Shown here piece after piece: positions 8,091 to 15,238 of a stretch of DNA of 21,941 bases. This DNA comes from a virus: positions 1-21,941 of the IMG/VR virus record IMGVR_UViG_3300042691_009936, one strand, 5' to 3'. Below the pieces are notes generated by a model. It worked only from the letters and a program-made list of their open reading frames with translations. It searched no databases and was not told the origin of the DNA. Made by a program: the position numbers and the translations under genes. The first letter of the stretch is position 1. The number at the start of each line of letters is the position of its first letter.

Positions 8091-8457
8091 ATCTAGCGTA
8101 GATTGTCTAACACAAAATATCTATTTTGAAGCTAGAAACCAGCCTGTAGAAGGTCAGTTTGCGGTAGCAGAAGTAGTTATTAATAGAACTAAAGACCCCG
8201 ACTTCCCAGATAACATTTGCAAAGTTATAAAGCAGAAAACAAAAAACAACTGCCAATTTTCGTGGTATTGTGACGGGAAGAAGGACGTGATGGTGGAAGA
8301 AGAAGCTATTGCTTTAGCAACTTATATAGCTATTAGCGTATTGGAAAACCCAACTAATATTACAAAGGGCGCCAAATACTATCACGCAGACTATGTATCC
8401 CCCAATTGGGGGAAAGAAAAAACAGTTACTATAGGAGATCACGTATTTTATACGTAA
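7951..8457 (+). CDS. SleB-like cell wall hydrolase with lipoprotein signal
   Basis: A 168-aa peptidoglycan hydrolase of the SleB family (lytic transglycosylase-like). Residues 1-17 are a lipoprotein signal, MKLIKLIALATLLLTAC, with lipobox LLTA-C17, so the protein should be lipidated and face the periplasm. A short linker precedes the catalytic domain: NIYFEARNQPVEGQ with the predicted catalytic E60, AVAEVVINR, and the family's C-terminal YYHADYVSPNWG and IGDHVFY. Such enzymes usually cut peptidoglycan glycan strands. The gene lies among replication genes, not in a lysis cassette. It overlaps phoH by 140 nt, which is unusual; only a weak GGAA about 14 nt upstream serves as a ribosome site. An alternative start near 8063 would drop the signal but has no better site. 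Confidence 0.86.
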   Translation: MKLIKLIALATLLLTACTNYQIPVPANHLLFSPVSLEMEMEPKPLDKSSVDCLTQNIYFEARNQPVEGQFAVAEVVINRTKDPDFPDNICKVIKQKTKNNCQFSWYCDGKKDVMVEEEAIALATYIAISVLENPTNITKGAKYYHADYVSPNWGKEKTVTIGDHVFYT

Positions 8458-8461
8458 TAAC

Positions 8462-9739
8462 ATGGCAAAAGCAGTATTAACGAATAGAATATTCCTAGAA
8501 GTTAATCCAGAACTTCAAAGCCACTTATTACGGGCACTAACATATAAAATACCCCAATATAGGGATGACTTACCCCCTAAGATAATAACTAACGCTAGGA
8601 TAATCAAAGAAGGCTTAATGTCCATACCTAGCGGTAGGATTGACTTGATTCCAGAAGACTACGAGATTATAAATAGAAGAGTACTAGACTTTGTTGATTT
8701 CCCTCCCTTCCGTGGGGAGTTACGACAAAATCAATCTGCTGTTCATGATCACGTAGCTTCTGACTGTTTTATCAATGCTAATACTAGTTGGGGGAAGACT
8801 TTCACTGCTCTAAAAATAGCTGGTAAGCTAGAGCAAAGGACTCTGATAATCGTACACACTTTGGCCCTTAGGGACCAGTGGATTGCAGAATGTGAGAAAG
8901 TCTATGGTTTTACCCCTGGAATTATTGGCAGCGGCCGTTTTGATTGTAGTATGCCTATCAACGTTGGTAATATACAAACTCTTTATAGAGTTGCTGGAGA
9001 GAAGATTACTAAAACTTTCGGTACTATTATTGTTGATGAGTGCCACCATATTCCTTCTAGGACTTTCTCTAGTCTCATCGATTCCAACCATGCTTTTTAT
9101 AAGATAGGGTTGTCAGCTTCGGCTAAACGAAAAGATGGACTACACCTGCTATTCCCAGATTACTTTAGTAATAAGGTGTTTAAGCCAGCTGAAGAAAATA
9201 GAATGACACCTACTATTCATAGGGTAAAATTACCTATAAGAGTAGCAGACGGGGAACAACCTTGGGCAGTAAAAATAAATGATCTTGCAGACAATGAAGT
9301 ATATCAGCGTACTATTGCTTTGATGGCAGCTAGTTATGCGGCTAAAGGACACAAAGTATTAGTACTATCCAGTAGAACTAAACTTATGAAACGAGCTCAC
9401 GAACTTACACCCAAAAGTGTTGTAGTTACCGGAACCACTAAAGATAGAGCCGCTCAAATACAGAAAATGAGAGACGGAACCCATAGTGTTTTATATGGTA
9501 GTTTAAGTATATTTGCTGAAGGTGTTTCAGAAAACTATTTAAGTTGTTTGATAATTGCTACTCCTATTAATAATGAACCTTTATTGGATCAGCTGGTAGG
9601 TAGAGTAATTAGAACACAAGAGGGTAAAATTGACCCTATTGTAGTTATGCCCCAGCTTATGGGGAAAACAGTAGAAAAGCAACAACAACTCATGAAAGGC
9701 TACTTCATGAGAGCTGGTTATCAAGTCATAGACCTCTGA
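8462..9739 (+). CDS. Superfamily 2 DExH helicase, T5 D10-like
   Basis: This 425-aa ATP-dependent helicase resembles UvsW/RecG-like phage enzymes that remodel branched DNA during recombination-dependent replication, and in position matches T5 D10. A substrate-binding region (1-80) precedes LRQNQ (87-91). Motif I is NTSWGKT (107-113), in which Ser-Trp replaces the usual Gly-Ser before GKT. Motif II is DECH (192-195), motif III GLSAS (216-220), and motif VI QLVGRVIRT (377-385). An invariant motif V-like FAEGVS is at 351-356. The gene starts 4 nt after the hydrolase gene, without an obvious strong ribosome site. Its stop TGA overlaps the A-tract of promoter P3. Confidence 0.9.
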   Translation: MAKAVLTNRIFLEVNPELQSHLLRALTYKIPQYRDDLPPKIITNARIIKEGLMSIPSGRIDLIPEDYEIINRRVLDFVDFPPFRGELRQNQSAVHDHVASDCFINANTSWGKTFTALKIAGKLEQRTLIIVHTLALRDQWIAECEKVYGFTPGIIGSGRFDCSMPINVGNIQTLYRVAGEKITKTFGTIIVDECHHIPSRTFSSLIDSNHAFYKIGLSASAKRKDGLHLLFPDYFSNKVFKPAEENRMTPTIHRVKLPIRVADGEQPWAVKINDLADNEVYQRTIALMAASYAAKGHKVLVLSSRTKLMKRAHELTPKSVVVTGTTKDRAAQIQKMRDGTHSVLYGSLSIFAEGVSENYLSCLIIATPINNEPLLDQLVGRVIRTQEGKIDPIVVMPQLMGKTVEKQQQLMKGYFMRAGYQVIDL

Positions 9740-9778
9740 AAAATTCAGCTTGACTTTGGCAAGAAGGCGTGCTATACT
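9739..9778 (+). promoter_or_regulatory. Sigma70-type phage promoter P3
   Basis: AAAAAT (9739-9744), TTGACT (9750-9755), a 17-bp spacer and TATACT (9773-9778), with an extended -10 TG (9770-9771). The 24 bases from the A-tract through the -35 are nearly identical to P1. The predicted transcript start is near 9785, inside the next gene's first codons, so it can express ssb directly but not the full next gene. Confidence 0.83.
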
Positions 9779-9779
9779 T

Positions 9780-10157
9780 ATGATTCAATTCGACTGGCAA
9801 CGCGTAAAACGCCTGGCAAACGGTAGCAACATAGAGCTAATTAAAGTTATGTCCGCTATTACATGGCCAGAAGCCGCTCCCACTAGACAACAAAAAAGAC
9901 TCAATCCTTACTACTGGAAGGACTATGAGGGTATTTCTTTTCTAATAGAACCTGAAAAGCTTCTAACAAAGAAATACGAACTACCAGTAAAAGATATAGT
10001 AGAGTACATCGCTTTAGCTAGTAAAAGGTCCTTAGCGGAATATCTATTGACCGGCGATACGACATTGGATATAAGGCTAGCTCCTTTTATACCAGAAACA
10101 AATCAACTATTAACAATATCTAATAACGCAGTACATTTTAAGTACGAACAAGGGTAA
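9780..10157 (+). CDS. Uncharacterised 125-aa protein upstream of ssb
   Basis: I do not recognise this family. The protein is soluble, starts MIQFDWQRVKRLANGSN, is rich in Arg/Lys near the N-terminus and helical-looking later (KDIVEYIALASKRSLAEYLL). It sits between the DExH helicase and ssb, where T5 also has small early genes. ATG 9780 is taken because codons further upstream are the promoter itself; AGAAGG at 9762-9767 is a poorly spaced ribosome site. The ATG lies between the -10 of P3 and its predicted start site, so full-length protein would need transcripts from further upstream, or translation could begin at the internal ATG 9849. It is separated from ssb by 4 nt. Confidence 0.6.
   Translation: MIQFDWQRVKRLANGSNIELIKVMSAITWPEAAPTRQQKRLNPYYWKDYEGISFLIEPEKLLTKKYELPVKDIVEYIALASKRSLAEYLLTGDTTLDIRLAPFIPETNQLLTISNNAVHFKYEQG
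10047..10075 (+). promoter_or_regulatory. Candidate internal promoter for ssb
   Basis: TTGACC (10047-10052) and TATAAG (10070-10075) are separated by 17 bp; each hexamer matches 5 of 6 consensus bases. It lies inside the preceding gene, about 80 nt upstream of the ssb ATG. It lacks the AAAAAT tract of P1-P3, so it is less certain. Confidence 0.4.
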
Positions 10158-10161
10158 ACAA

Positions 10162-10815
10162 ATGGCACTATCATTTAACACTGTAAAAGGCGAAGCAGAT
10201 CGCGAAAAAACTCCAAGCTACAAGATGAAAGACGGTGAAAACCGCATTCGCATTGTTGGAGGCGTTCTAGGCCGTTATATCTACTGGATTCCAAATTCCG
10301 ACGGTCAGAAGTCCCCTGTTGAGTGTCTCTCATTCAACCGCGAAACTGAAAAGTTCGATAACGCTCAAAAAGATTGGGTGAAAGAATATTACCCCGACCT
10401 TAAAGCTGAATGGGCCTACGCAAGCCTTTGCGTAGACGCTAAAGACCCCACTAAGGTTCTTATCTTCAACCACAAGAAGAAATTGTTCAATGCTATCGTT
10501 GGCCTCGTAGAAGATCTGGGGAACCCTGGAGACACTGAAGAAGGCTGGGACATTGTTTTCACAAAGGCGAAAACTGGTCCTAAAGTATTCAACGTAGAAT
10601 ACACACTTCAGCAAATGAAGTGCAGCAAGAGCAAGAAGCCTGTTTCTGCAGAAGTAAAAGCTTTATTCGATGCCCATCCTACTATTGATGAAGTATTGAA
10701 GCGTGCTCCTCCTGAAGACATCAAGAAATATCTTGATAACCTTCGTGCCGGCGCACCTGTAGATAAAAAGGGTGAATCTGTGGACGATGAAATCCCAGAC
10801 GATTTCACTACCTAA
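10162..10815 (+). CDS. Single-stranded DNA-binding protein
   Basis: This 217-aa protein should coat single-stranded DNA during replication and recombination. The N-terminal region (KDGENRIRIVGGVLGRYIYW, about 23-42) resembles the start of the OB-fold of gp32-like phage proteins. Several aromatic and Lys residues follow, as expected for ssDNA contacts. The C-terminus is strongly acidic (DDEIPDDFTT), the usual tip by which SSBs recruit partner proteins. Like the D5-like gene, all its Arg codons are CGC or CGT, pointing to very high expression. AAGGG near 10148 is the ribosome site. A hairpin terminator directly follows the gene. No classical bacterial SSB signature is present, so the call rests on tail, N-terminal pattern and context. 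Confidence 0.75.
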   Translation: MALSFNTVKGEADREKTPSYKMKDGENRIRIVGGVLGRYIYWIPNSDGQKSPVECLSFNRETEKFDNAQKDWVKEYYPDLKAEWAYASLCVDAKDPTKVLIFNHKKKLFNAIVGLVEDLGNPGDTEEGWDIVFTKAKTGPKVFNVEYTLQQMKCSKSKKPVSAEVKALFDAHPTIDEVLKRAPPEDIKKYLDNLRAGAPVDKKGESVDDEIPDDFTT

Positions 10816-10821
10816 TCAAAA

Positions 10822-10850
10822 AAGGGCGGGCTTTCGGGCCCGCCCTTCCT
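10822..10850 (+). terminator. Hairpin terminator after ssb
   Basis: Arms AAGGGCGGGC (10822-10831) and GCCCGCCCTT (10838-10847) form a perfect 10-bp GC-rich stem around TTTCGG. The downstream tract is only TTCCTATCT, so it is weak on this strand; the A-run upstream (10818-10823) would give a good T-run in the opposite direction. It may attenuate rather than fully stop transcription into the sbcD-like gene. Confidence 0.72.
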
Positions 10851-10863
10851 ATCTAAGGAACCA

Positions 10864-11802
10864 ATGATACTCTTTACAGCAGACTGGCATATAAAATTAG
10901 GGCAAAAAAATGTACCTGTTGACTGGGCGGTCAATAGGTATAATTTATTTCTAGATCAGCTTTCTAAGATACCACATTCTCTACATATTGTAGGTGGGGA
11001 TATTTTCGATAAGTTGCCCTCCCTAGCGGAGCTTGCTATCTTTTTTCAGTTTGTACAGCAATGCACTGAAGAAACAATTATATACGACGGCAACCACGAA
11101 GCTACAAAAAAGGGAGAGTCTTTTTTACATACTTTAAAGCATGTAGTAAGCGCTCTTAACCCGCTTGTCAGCATTCTAACTGACGGGTATGAAACCTCAA
11201 AATTTGTAGTTTTACCATACACTGACCTTCACCAAAAAGGGTCTATAGAGGGTATTGATAGTACCCTTGCTATTTTTACACACGTAAGAGGTGAAATTCC
11301 TCCCCATGTCAAGCCAGAGGTGGACCTTGAAAGATTCGCAAGATTTCCTATTGTATATGCGGGGGATTTGCATAGTCATAGTAATAGTCAGCGTAATATT
11401 GTTTACCCCGGCAGCCCAATGACAACTAGTTTTCACAGAAATAATGTAGATACCGGGTATCTACTTATAGACGAGGAAGACCTGACAAAATGGACTTGGC
11501 ATAAGTTTAACCTGCCACAGTTAATTAGAAAAACGGTATCTAGTTCGGAAGAGATGATCCCAACTAAGTATGACCACACAATTTATGAAATAGAGGGCGA
11601 CCTCCAGCAATTAAGTACTGTAGAGAACTCCGAGCTATTAGACAAAAAGATAGTTAAAAGAAGTACAGAAGTAACTATCAATCTAATGGACAAAACTATT
11701 CCAGAAGAACTAGACATATACCTGGAAGAAGTTTTAAAGTTACCTGCTGATACAAGAGAGGCTGTTTTGGAGATTTTTAATGCTTATCATGGAAGAAGCT
11801 AG
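10864..11802 (+). CDS. SbcD/Mre11-like nuclease subunit, T5 D12-like
   Basis: A 312-aa metallophosphoesterase, the nuclease subunit of a phage SbcCD (T4 gp47-like) complex that trims DNA ends for recombination. Metal-binding motifs appear in order: DWH with D7 and H9, GDIFD with D46 and D49, GNHE (76-79), H140, and GDLH (167-170). YPGSP (181-185) is the family's usual sequence after the last motif. The C-terminal part (about 220-312) is probably the partner-binding and DNA-capping region. The ribosome site AAGGAA (10855-10860) is close to ATG 10864. The end overlaps the sbcC-like gene by 23 nt, so the two subunits should be made in fixed ratio. Position matches T5 D12. Confidence 0.93.
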   Translation: MILFTADWHIKLGQKNVPVDWAVNRYNLFLDQLSKIPHSLHIVGGDIFDKLPSLAELAIFFQFVQQCTEETIIYDGNHEATKKGESFLHTLKHVVSALNPLVSILTDGYETSKFVVLPYTDLHQKGSIEGIDSTLAIFTHVRGEIPPHVKPEVDLERFARFPIVYAGDLHSHSNSQRNIVYPGSPMTTSFHRNNVDTGYLLIDEEDLTKWTWHKFNLPQLIRKTVSSSEEMIPTKYDHTIYEIEGDLQQLSTVENSELLDKKIVKRSTEVTINLMDKTIPEELDIYLEEVLKLPADTREAVLEIFNAYHGRS

Positions 11803-13573
11803 TTGGGGTGGCTGTTTTAGCTACGGGGATAATAACGTAGTAAAACTGAACGGCCCTAATATAACCCAATTGTTAGGAGAGAATGGGGCTGGTAAGTCTT
11901 CCATAGCTCTTATTATTCAAGAAGCTTTCTTTAATAAAAACTCAAAAGGTATTAAAAAAGCGGATATACCTAATAGACTAGGAGACGGTTCTTACTGGAT
12001 TAGAGTTCCATTTACCTTAAATGGTAAACACTACGTAATTCAAATAAACCGTAAGGGTACACTAAAGGTTAAGCTTACTGAAAACGGCGAGGATATAAGC
12101 TCCCATACAGCCACAGAAACCTTTAAGACTATTGAATCTCTTATAGGCATGGACTTTAAAACATTTGTACCTCTTATATATCAGAGCACTACAGAAGGGC
12201 TATCATTCCTTACAGCTACAGATACCAATAGAAAGAAGTTTCTTATTGACTTATTTGGCTTAAACGAATATGATGCTTACCATGCTATATTTAAAGAGAT
12301 AGTATCTGAAACAGTAACAGCAGTAGCTAGGATTGAGGGACAGATTAGCTCGGTAACTACTTGGATAAAGAAAAACGAAGCATTACCTGACCGAAAGGAT
12401 ATGCTACCTATTCCAGAAATTCCTAATAATGATGAATTGTGGGAGTTAAAAGATAGAATTAGCAAAGCCAAAGAAACTAATAAGAAGATAGAAGCTAACA
12501 ACAAGCTAACTGAAATTCTTAAAAGCATATCTTTCGATAAGACCCTAGTGGCACAATCTAAGGAGGACACTTCTAGCATCAACGTAGAGCTGGGCGCTCT
12601 TGCCTCAGAAATTAAGCGCCTTACAGCGCTAATTAATAAACTAGAAGATTTGGACGACAAGTGCCCAACCTGTGAGCAAGATATTAATAAAAGCATACAA
12701 GTACACTTCGTTACTCAAGCTAAGACTCAACTAGAGGAAGCTCAGAGTAAAAAGGCCGCTCTAACTAAGAAGTTGGCTGAAGTTACTAAAATGAACACTC
12801 TCATCACAGAAGCTAAAGATAAACAGAATGAGTGGGAATCGCTCTATACTAAAGTGGACAGAACTCTAACGAAAACGCTAGAAGACGTTCACGAAATAAA
12901 TGAGCGCATAATATTAATAGAAGCGGAACTAGGTCGTAAAAAGAAAATCTACGACTCCGCGATTTCGAATAATATGGAAGCCGAGAAGCACAACTCACGA
13001 ATTTCGGTCATTCTTGAACAATTAAACGAGCATAGAGAAGAGCTGGCCAAAGTACAACAGCGCTTAAAAACAGCAACCACGGAACTCGGTTTATTAGAAA
13101 TTTTGAAAAAAGCATTTTCGACCAATGGATTGGTAGCCTACAAATTAGAAAATCTCGTGAAGGACTTAGAGAATGTCACGAATAACTATTTAGGTGAGCT
13201 TTCTGATGGAAGATTTACCCTGCAGTTCTCAGTAACTTCGGATAAGCTTAATGTGAGTTTAACAGACGACGGCGCCGAAATTGAAGTAGCAGCGCTTTCA
13301 AGTGGGGAATTAGCTCGTGTTAACACAGCTACTTTATTAGCAATTAGAAAATTAATGAATTCCATCTCTAAGACGCAGGTAAACATCCTGTTCCTAGACG
13401 AAGTAATGAACGTCTTGGATGAGTTTGGGAAAGATCGATTAGTAGAGGTATTACTGCAGGAAGAGGGCTTGAATACATTCTTAGTGTCACATGGCTGGTC
13501 TCACCCGTTGCTAGAAAAGATTACCGTTACTAAAGACGACGGAGAATCGAGGTTAAGTAATGGTGGACGCTAG
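11780..13573 (+). CDS. SbcC/Rad50-like ATPase subunit, T5 D13-like
   Basis: A 597-aa SMC-like ATPase that partners the preceding nuclease (T4 gp46-like). Walker A is GENGAGKS (33-40). A long coiled-coil region (about 180-440) is interrupted by the zinc hook CPTC (295-298), which lets two molecules dimerise. The ABC signature is LSSGE (506-510) and Walker B is ILFLDEV (536-542). The coiled coil is short compared with cellular SbcC of about 1,000 aa, as usual for phages. ATG 11780 is favoured by GGAG at 11769-11772, 7 nt upstream; ATG 11789 is an alternative. It overlaps the next gene by 14 nt. Confidence 0.94.
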   Translation: MLIMEEASWGGCFSYGDNNVVKLNGPNITQLLGENGAGKSSIALIIQEAFFNKNSKGIKKADIPNRLGDGSYWIRVPFTLNGKHYVIQINRKGTLKVKLTENGEDISSHTATETFKTIESLIGMDFKTFVPLIYQSTTEGLSFLTATDTNRKKFLIDLFGLNEYDAYHAIFKEIVSETVTAVARIEGQISSVTTWIKKNEALPDRKDMLPIPEIPNNDELWELKDRISKAKETNKKIEANNKLTEILKSISFDKTLVAQSKEDTSSINVELGALASEIKRLTALINKLEDLDDKCPTCEQDINKSIQVHFVTQAKTQLEEAQSKKAALTKKLAEVTKMNTLITEAKDKQNEWESLYTKVDRTLTKTLEDVHEINERIILIEAELGRKKKIYDSAISNNMEAEKHNSRISVILEQLNEHREELAKVQQRLKTATTELGLLEILKKAFSTNGLVAYKLENLVKDLENVTNNYLGELSDGRFTLQFSVTSDKLNVSLTDDGAEIEVAALSSGELARVNTATLLAIRKLMNSISKTQVNILFLDEVMNVLDEFGKDRLVEVLLQEEGLNTFLVSHGWSHPLLEKITVTKDDGESRLSNGGR

Positions 13574-13994
13574 AGCTAAAGGGGCACGCGGAGAGTACGC
13601 AGTAAGAGATATGATGAGAGAGCACACCGGAATGCAGTGGGAACGAACCCCTGCTTCCGGGGCCTTAGAGTACCAAAAGGGAGACTTATATATCCCCAAT
13701 GAAAAGCCTAAGTATATCATTGAAGTTAAAAACTACAAAGACAGCCCTTTATCCGATAAGATACTAACTAACACAACTAACAACTTAAATCAGTGGTGGA
13801 CTAAGTTGGTTCACCAAGCCAGTCAGGTGCCAGCTACCCCCATACTATTTTTTAAGTATGACAGGTCCAAATGGTTTATTACCGTAGATCGGGAACCGAA
13901 ACACGTAATAAACTACTTGCATTGGAAGGCTAAAGGGTGCTATACTTCTTTAGCTGAAGAATGGCTTCAAAAAGAATGGAAATATTATGGCTAA
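13560..13994 (+). CDS. PD-(D/E)XK nuclease, Holliday junction resolvase-like
   Basis: A 144-aa nuclease whose motifs fit archaeal Hjc-type or related resolvases. RAKGARGEYAV carries the first Glu (E12), ERTPASGALEYQKGDLYIP supplies D42, and IIEVKNYK gives the E55-x-K57 active site. The SGA stretch matches the substrate loop in Hjc proteins. It probably cuts branched intermediates produced by recombination, working with the SbcCD pair and the flap endonuclease that flank it; its position corresponds to T5 D14. GAGG at 13549-13552 supports ATG 13560. It overlaps the previous gene by 14 nt and the next by 8 nt. The exact DNA substrate cannot be read from sequence. Confidence 0.82.
   Translation: MVDARAKGARGEYAVRDMMREHTGMQWERTPASGALEYQKGDLYIPNEKPKYIIEVKNYKDSPLSDKILTNTTNNLNQWWTKLVHQASQVPATPILFFKYDRSKWFITVDREPKHVINYLHWKAKGCYTSLAEEWLQKEWKYYG
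13917..13946 (+). promoter_or_regulatory. Candidate promoter inside the nuclease gene
   Basis: TGC-TATACT (13938-13946) repeats the extended -10 of P2 and P3. The -35 is poor (TTGCAT, 13917-13922, 18-bp spacer). The predicted start near 13953 would give a leader of about 34 nt for the flap endonuclease. The shared -10 makes it worth listing. Confidence 0.4.
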
Positions 13995-14829
13995 CTTTGA
14001 CTCAGAGCCTCGCGACCCAAAGAACGTACTAATCGTAGACGCTCTTAACTTAGCCTTTAGGTGGAAACATGCCAGTCGTCCCTCCGATATGCCAAATGGA
14101 TTTATTGATACCATCCGCTCGCTCGCTAAGTCTTACGAGTGTGGTAGAATACTGGTGGTTGCCGACGGTCCAGGAGGTTCTAAGTGGCGTAAAGAAAAGC
14201 ACCCTGGTTACAAAGGTTCTAGAAAGCTTAAGTACGAAAAAGAAACTGAGGCAGAGAAAAAAGCTGCTCAAGAGTTCTTCGGCTATTATGAGCGAACACT
14301 TTCTGAGCTACGCAATATCCCACTTGTTCGATACCCAGGGGTTGAAGCTGACGATATCGCAGCTTTCATCGTGGAAAACAAACATAATCTCGATATCAAT
14401 TCCATCTGGCTTATTAGCTCCGACGCCGACTGGGACCTTCTTATCGAAGAAGACGTATCCCGCTTCTCCACGGTCACGCGTAAAGAAATTACCGTTGACA
14501 CATGGGAGCACCCGGTTGACAGAGACAGCTATATACACCTCAAGACACTCGTCGGGGATAAGGGAGACGACGTTCCAGGAGTGGATGGAGTAGGCCCAGT
14601 TCGTGCAGCTAAGCTTATCGAGGAGTACGGTACGGTATTCGACCTTATTGAAGCATTACCGCTCCCTGGCAAAGCAGCGTATATTCAAAACTTAAATAAG
14701 TCAAAAGATTCTATGCTTCTATCTTACGAACTCATGGACCTAAGGTCCTTCCACCTAGATGCTATTGGGGAGCAGCTCCCCGCGCTGAAAGCACAATTAA
14801 ATGGCATATTCTCTAGTAAGCTACCCTGA
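13987..14829 (+). CDS. Flap endonuclease / 5'-3' exonuclease, T5 D15-like
   Basis: A 280-aa structure-specific nuclease that removes 5' flaps and RNA primers, doing the job missing from the phage polymerase. Acidic metal ligands are seen in NVLIVDALN (D18), VVADG (D60), GVEADD (E120, D122, D123), SSDAD (D146, D148) and GDKGDD (D191, D194, D195). The basic stretch WRKEKHPGYKGSRK (67-80) is the arch region, and VPGVDGVGPVRAAKLI (196-211) is the H3TH DNA-binding motif. Size is close to T5 D15 (about 290 aa), the best-studied member. It overlaps the nuclease before it by 8 nt and the deformylase after it by 29 nt. A possible own promoter lies at 13917-13946. Confidence 0.94.
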   Translation: MANFDSEPRDPKNVLIVDALNLAFRWKHASRPSDMPNGFIDTIRSLAKSYECGRILVVADGPGGSKWRKEKHPGYKGSRKLKYEKETEAEKKAAQEFFGYYERTLSELRNIPLVRYPGVEADDIAAFIVENKHNLDINSIWLISSDADWDLLIEEDVSRFSTVTRKEITVDTWEHPVDRDSYIHLKTLVGDKGDDVPGVDGVGPVRAAKLIEEYGTVFDLIEALPLPGKAAYIQNLNKSKDSMLLSYELMDLRSFHLDAIGEQLPALKAQLNGIFSSKLP

Positions 14830-15238
14830 TCCTAGACTTAAAGTCGATCATAGTAAGCCTATACGATTTTTTGACTATCGAGACAGTATAGACATAGCGT
14901 TTTCTATAATGGAAAAAGCTATGGCCGAAGAGAAGGGATTAGGCATTGCAGCCGTACAAGTAGGCATTCATTTGCCTATATGTATAGTAGGGAATATCTA
15001 TATGATAAACCCTAAGGTAGAAAGTCTATCCTTAATTTATGAAGACGCACTAGAGGGTTGTTTATCTTGCCCAGGTGAGCGAATTAAAGTATCTAGACCT
15101 AAAGAGGTCGATGTAAGTTACATAAATACAAAAGGTAAAAAAGTAAATAGTAAGTTTAATGGCTTGTACGCCAGGTGTTTTCTTCACGAAGTAGACCACA
15201 TTCGTGGCAAGCTAATAAAGGATTATAGTGCGAATTAA
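14801..15238 (+). CDS. def: Peptide deformylase
   Basis: A 145-aa metalloenzyme that removes the formyl group from the first Met of new proteins. All three motifs are intact: GLGIAAVQVG (46-55), EGCLS (85-89) with metal ligand C87, and HEVDH (129-133) with both His ligands and E130. The protein is shorter than bacterial deformylase (about 170 aa) because it lacks the C-terminal extension, as in phage forms. The start overlaps the flap endonuclease by 29 nt; no strong ribosome site precedes it, and a GGGGAG/CTCCCC hairpin (14767-14781) lies just upstream. The end overlaps nrdA by 11 nt. It may speed maturation of phage proteins during infection, which is inferred from other phages. Confidence 0.95.
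   Translation: MAYSLVSYPDPRLKVDHSKPIRFFDYRDSIDIAFSIMEKAMAEEKGLGIAAVQVGIHLPICIVGNIYMINPKVESLSLIYEDALEGCLSCPGERIKVSRPKEVDVSYINTKGKKVNSKFNGLYARCFLHEVDHIRGKLIKDYSAN

Noticed and set aside
10919-10944. TTGACT and a perfect TATAAT on the + strand
   Set aside because: The spacer is only 14 bp, too short for sigma70, and the site lies inside the sbcD-like gene.
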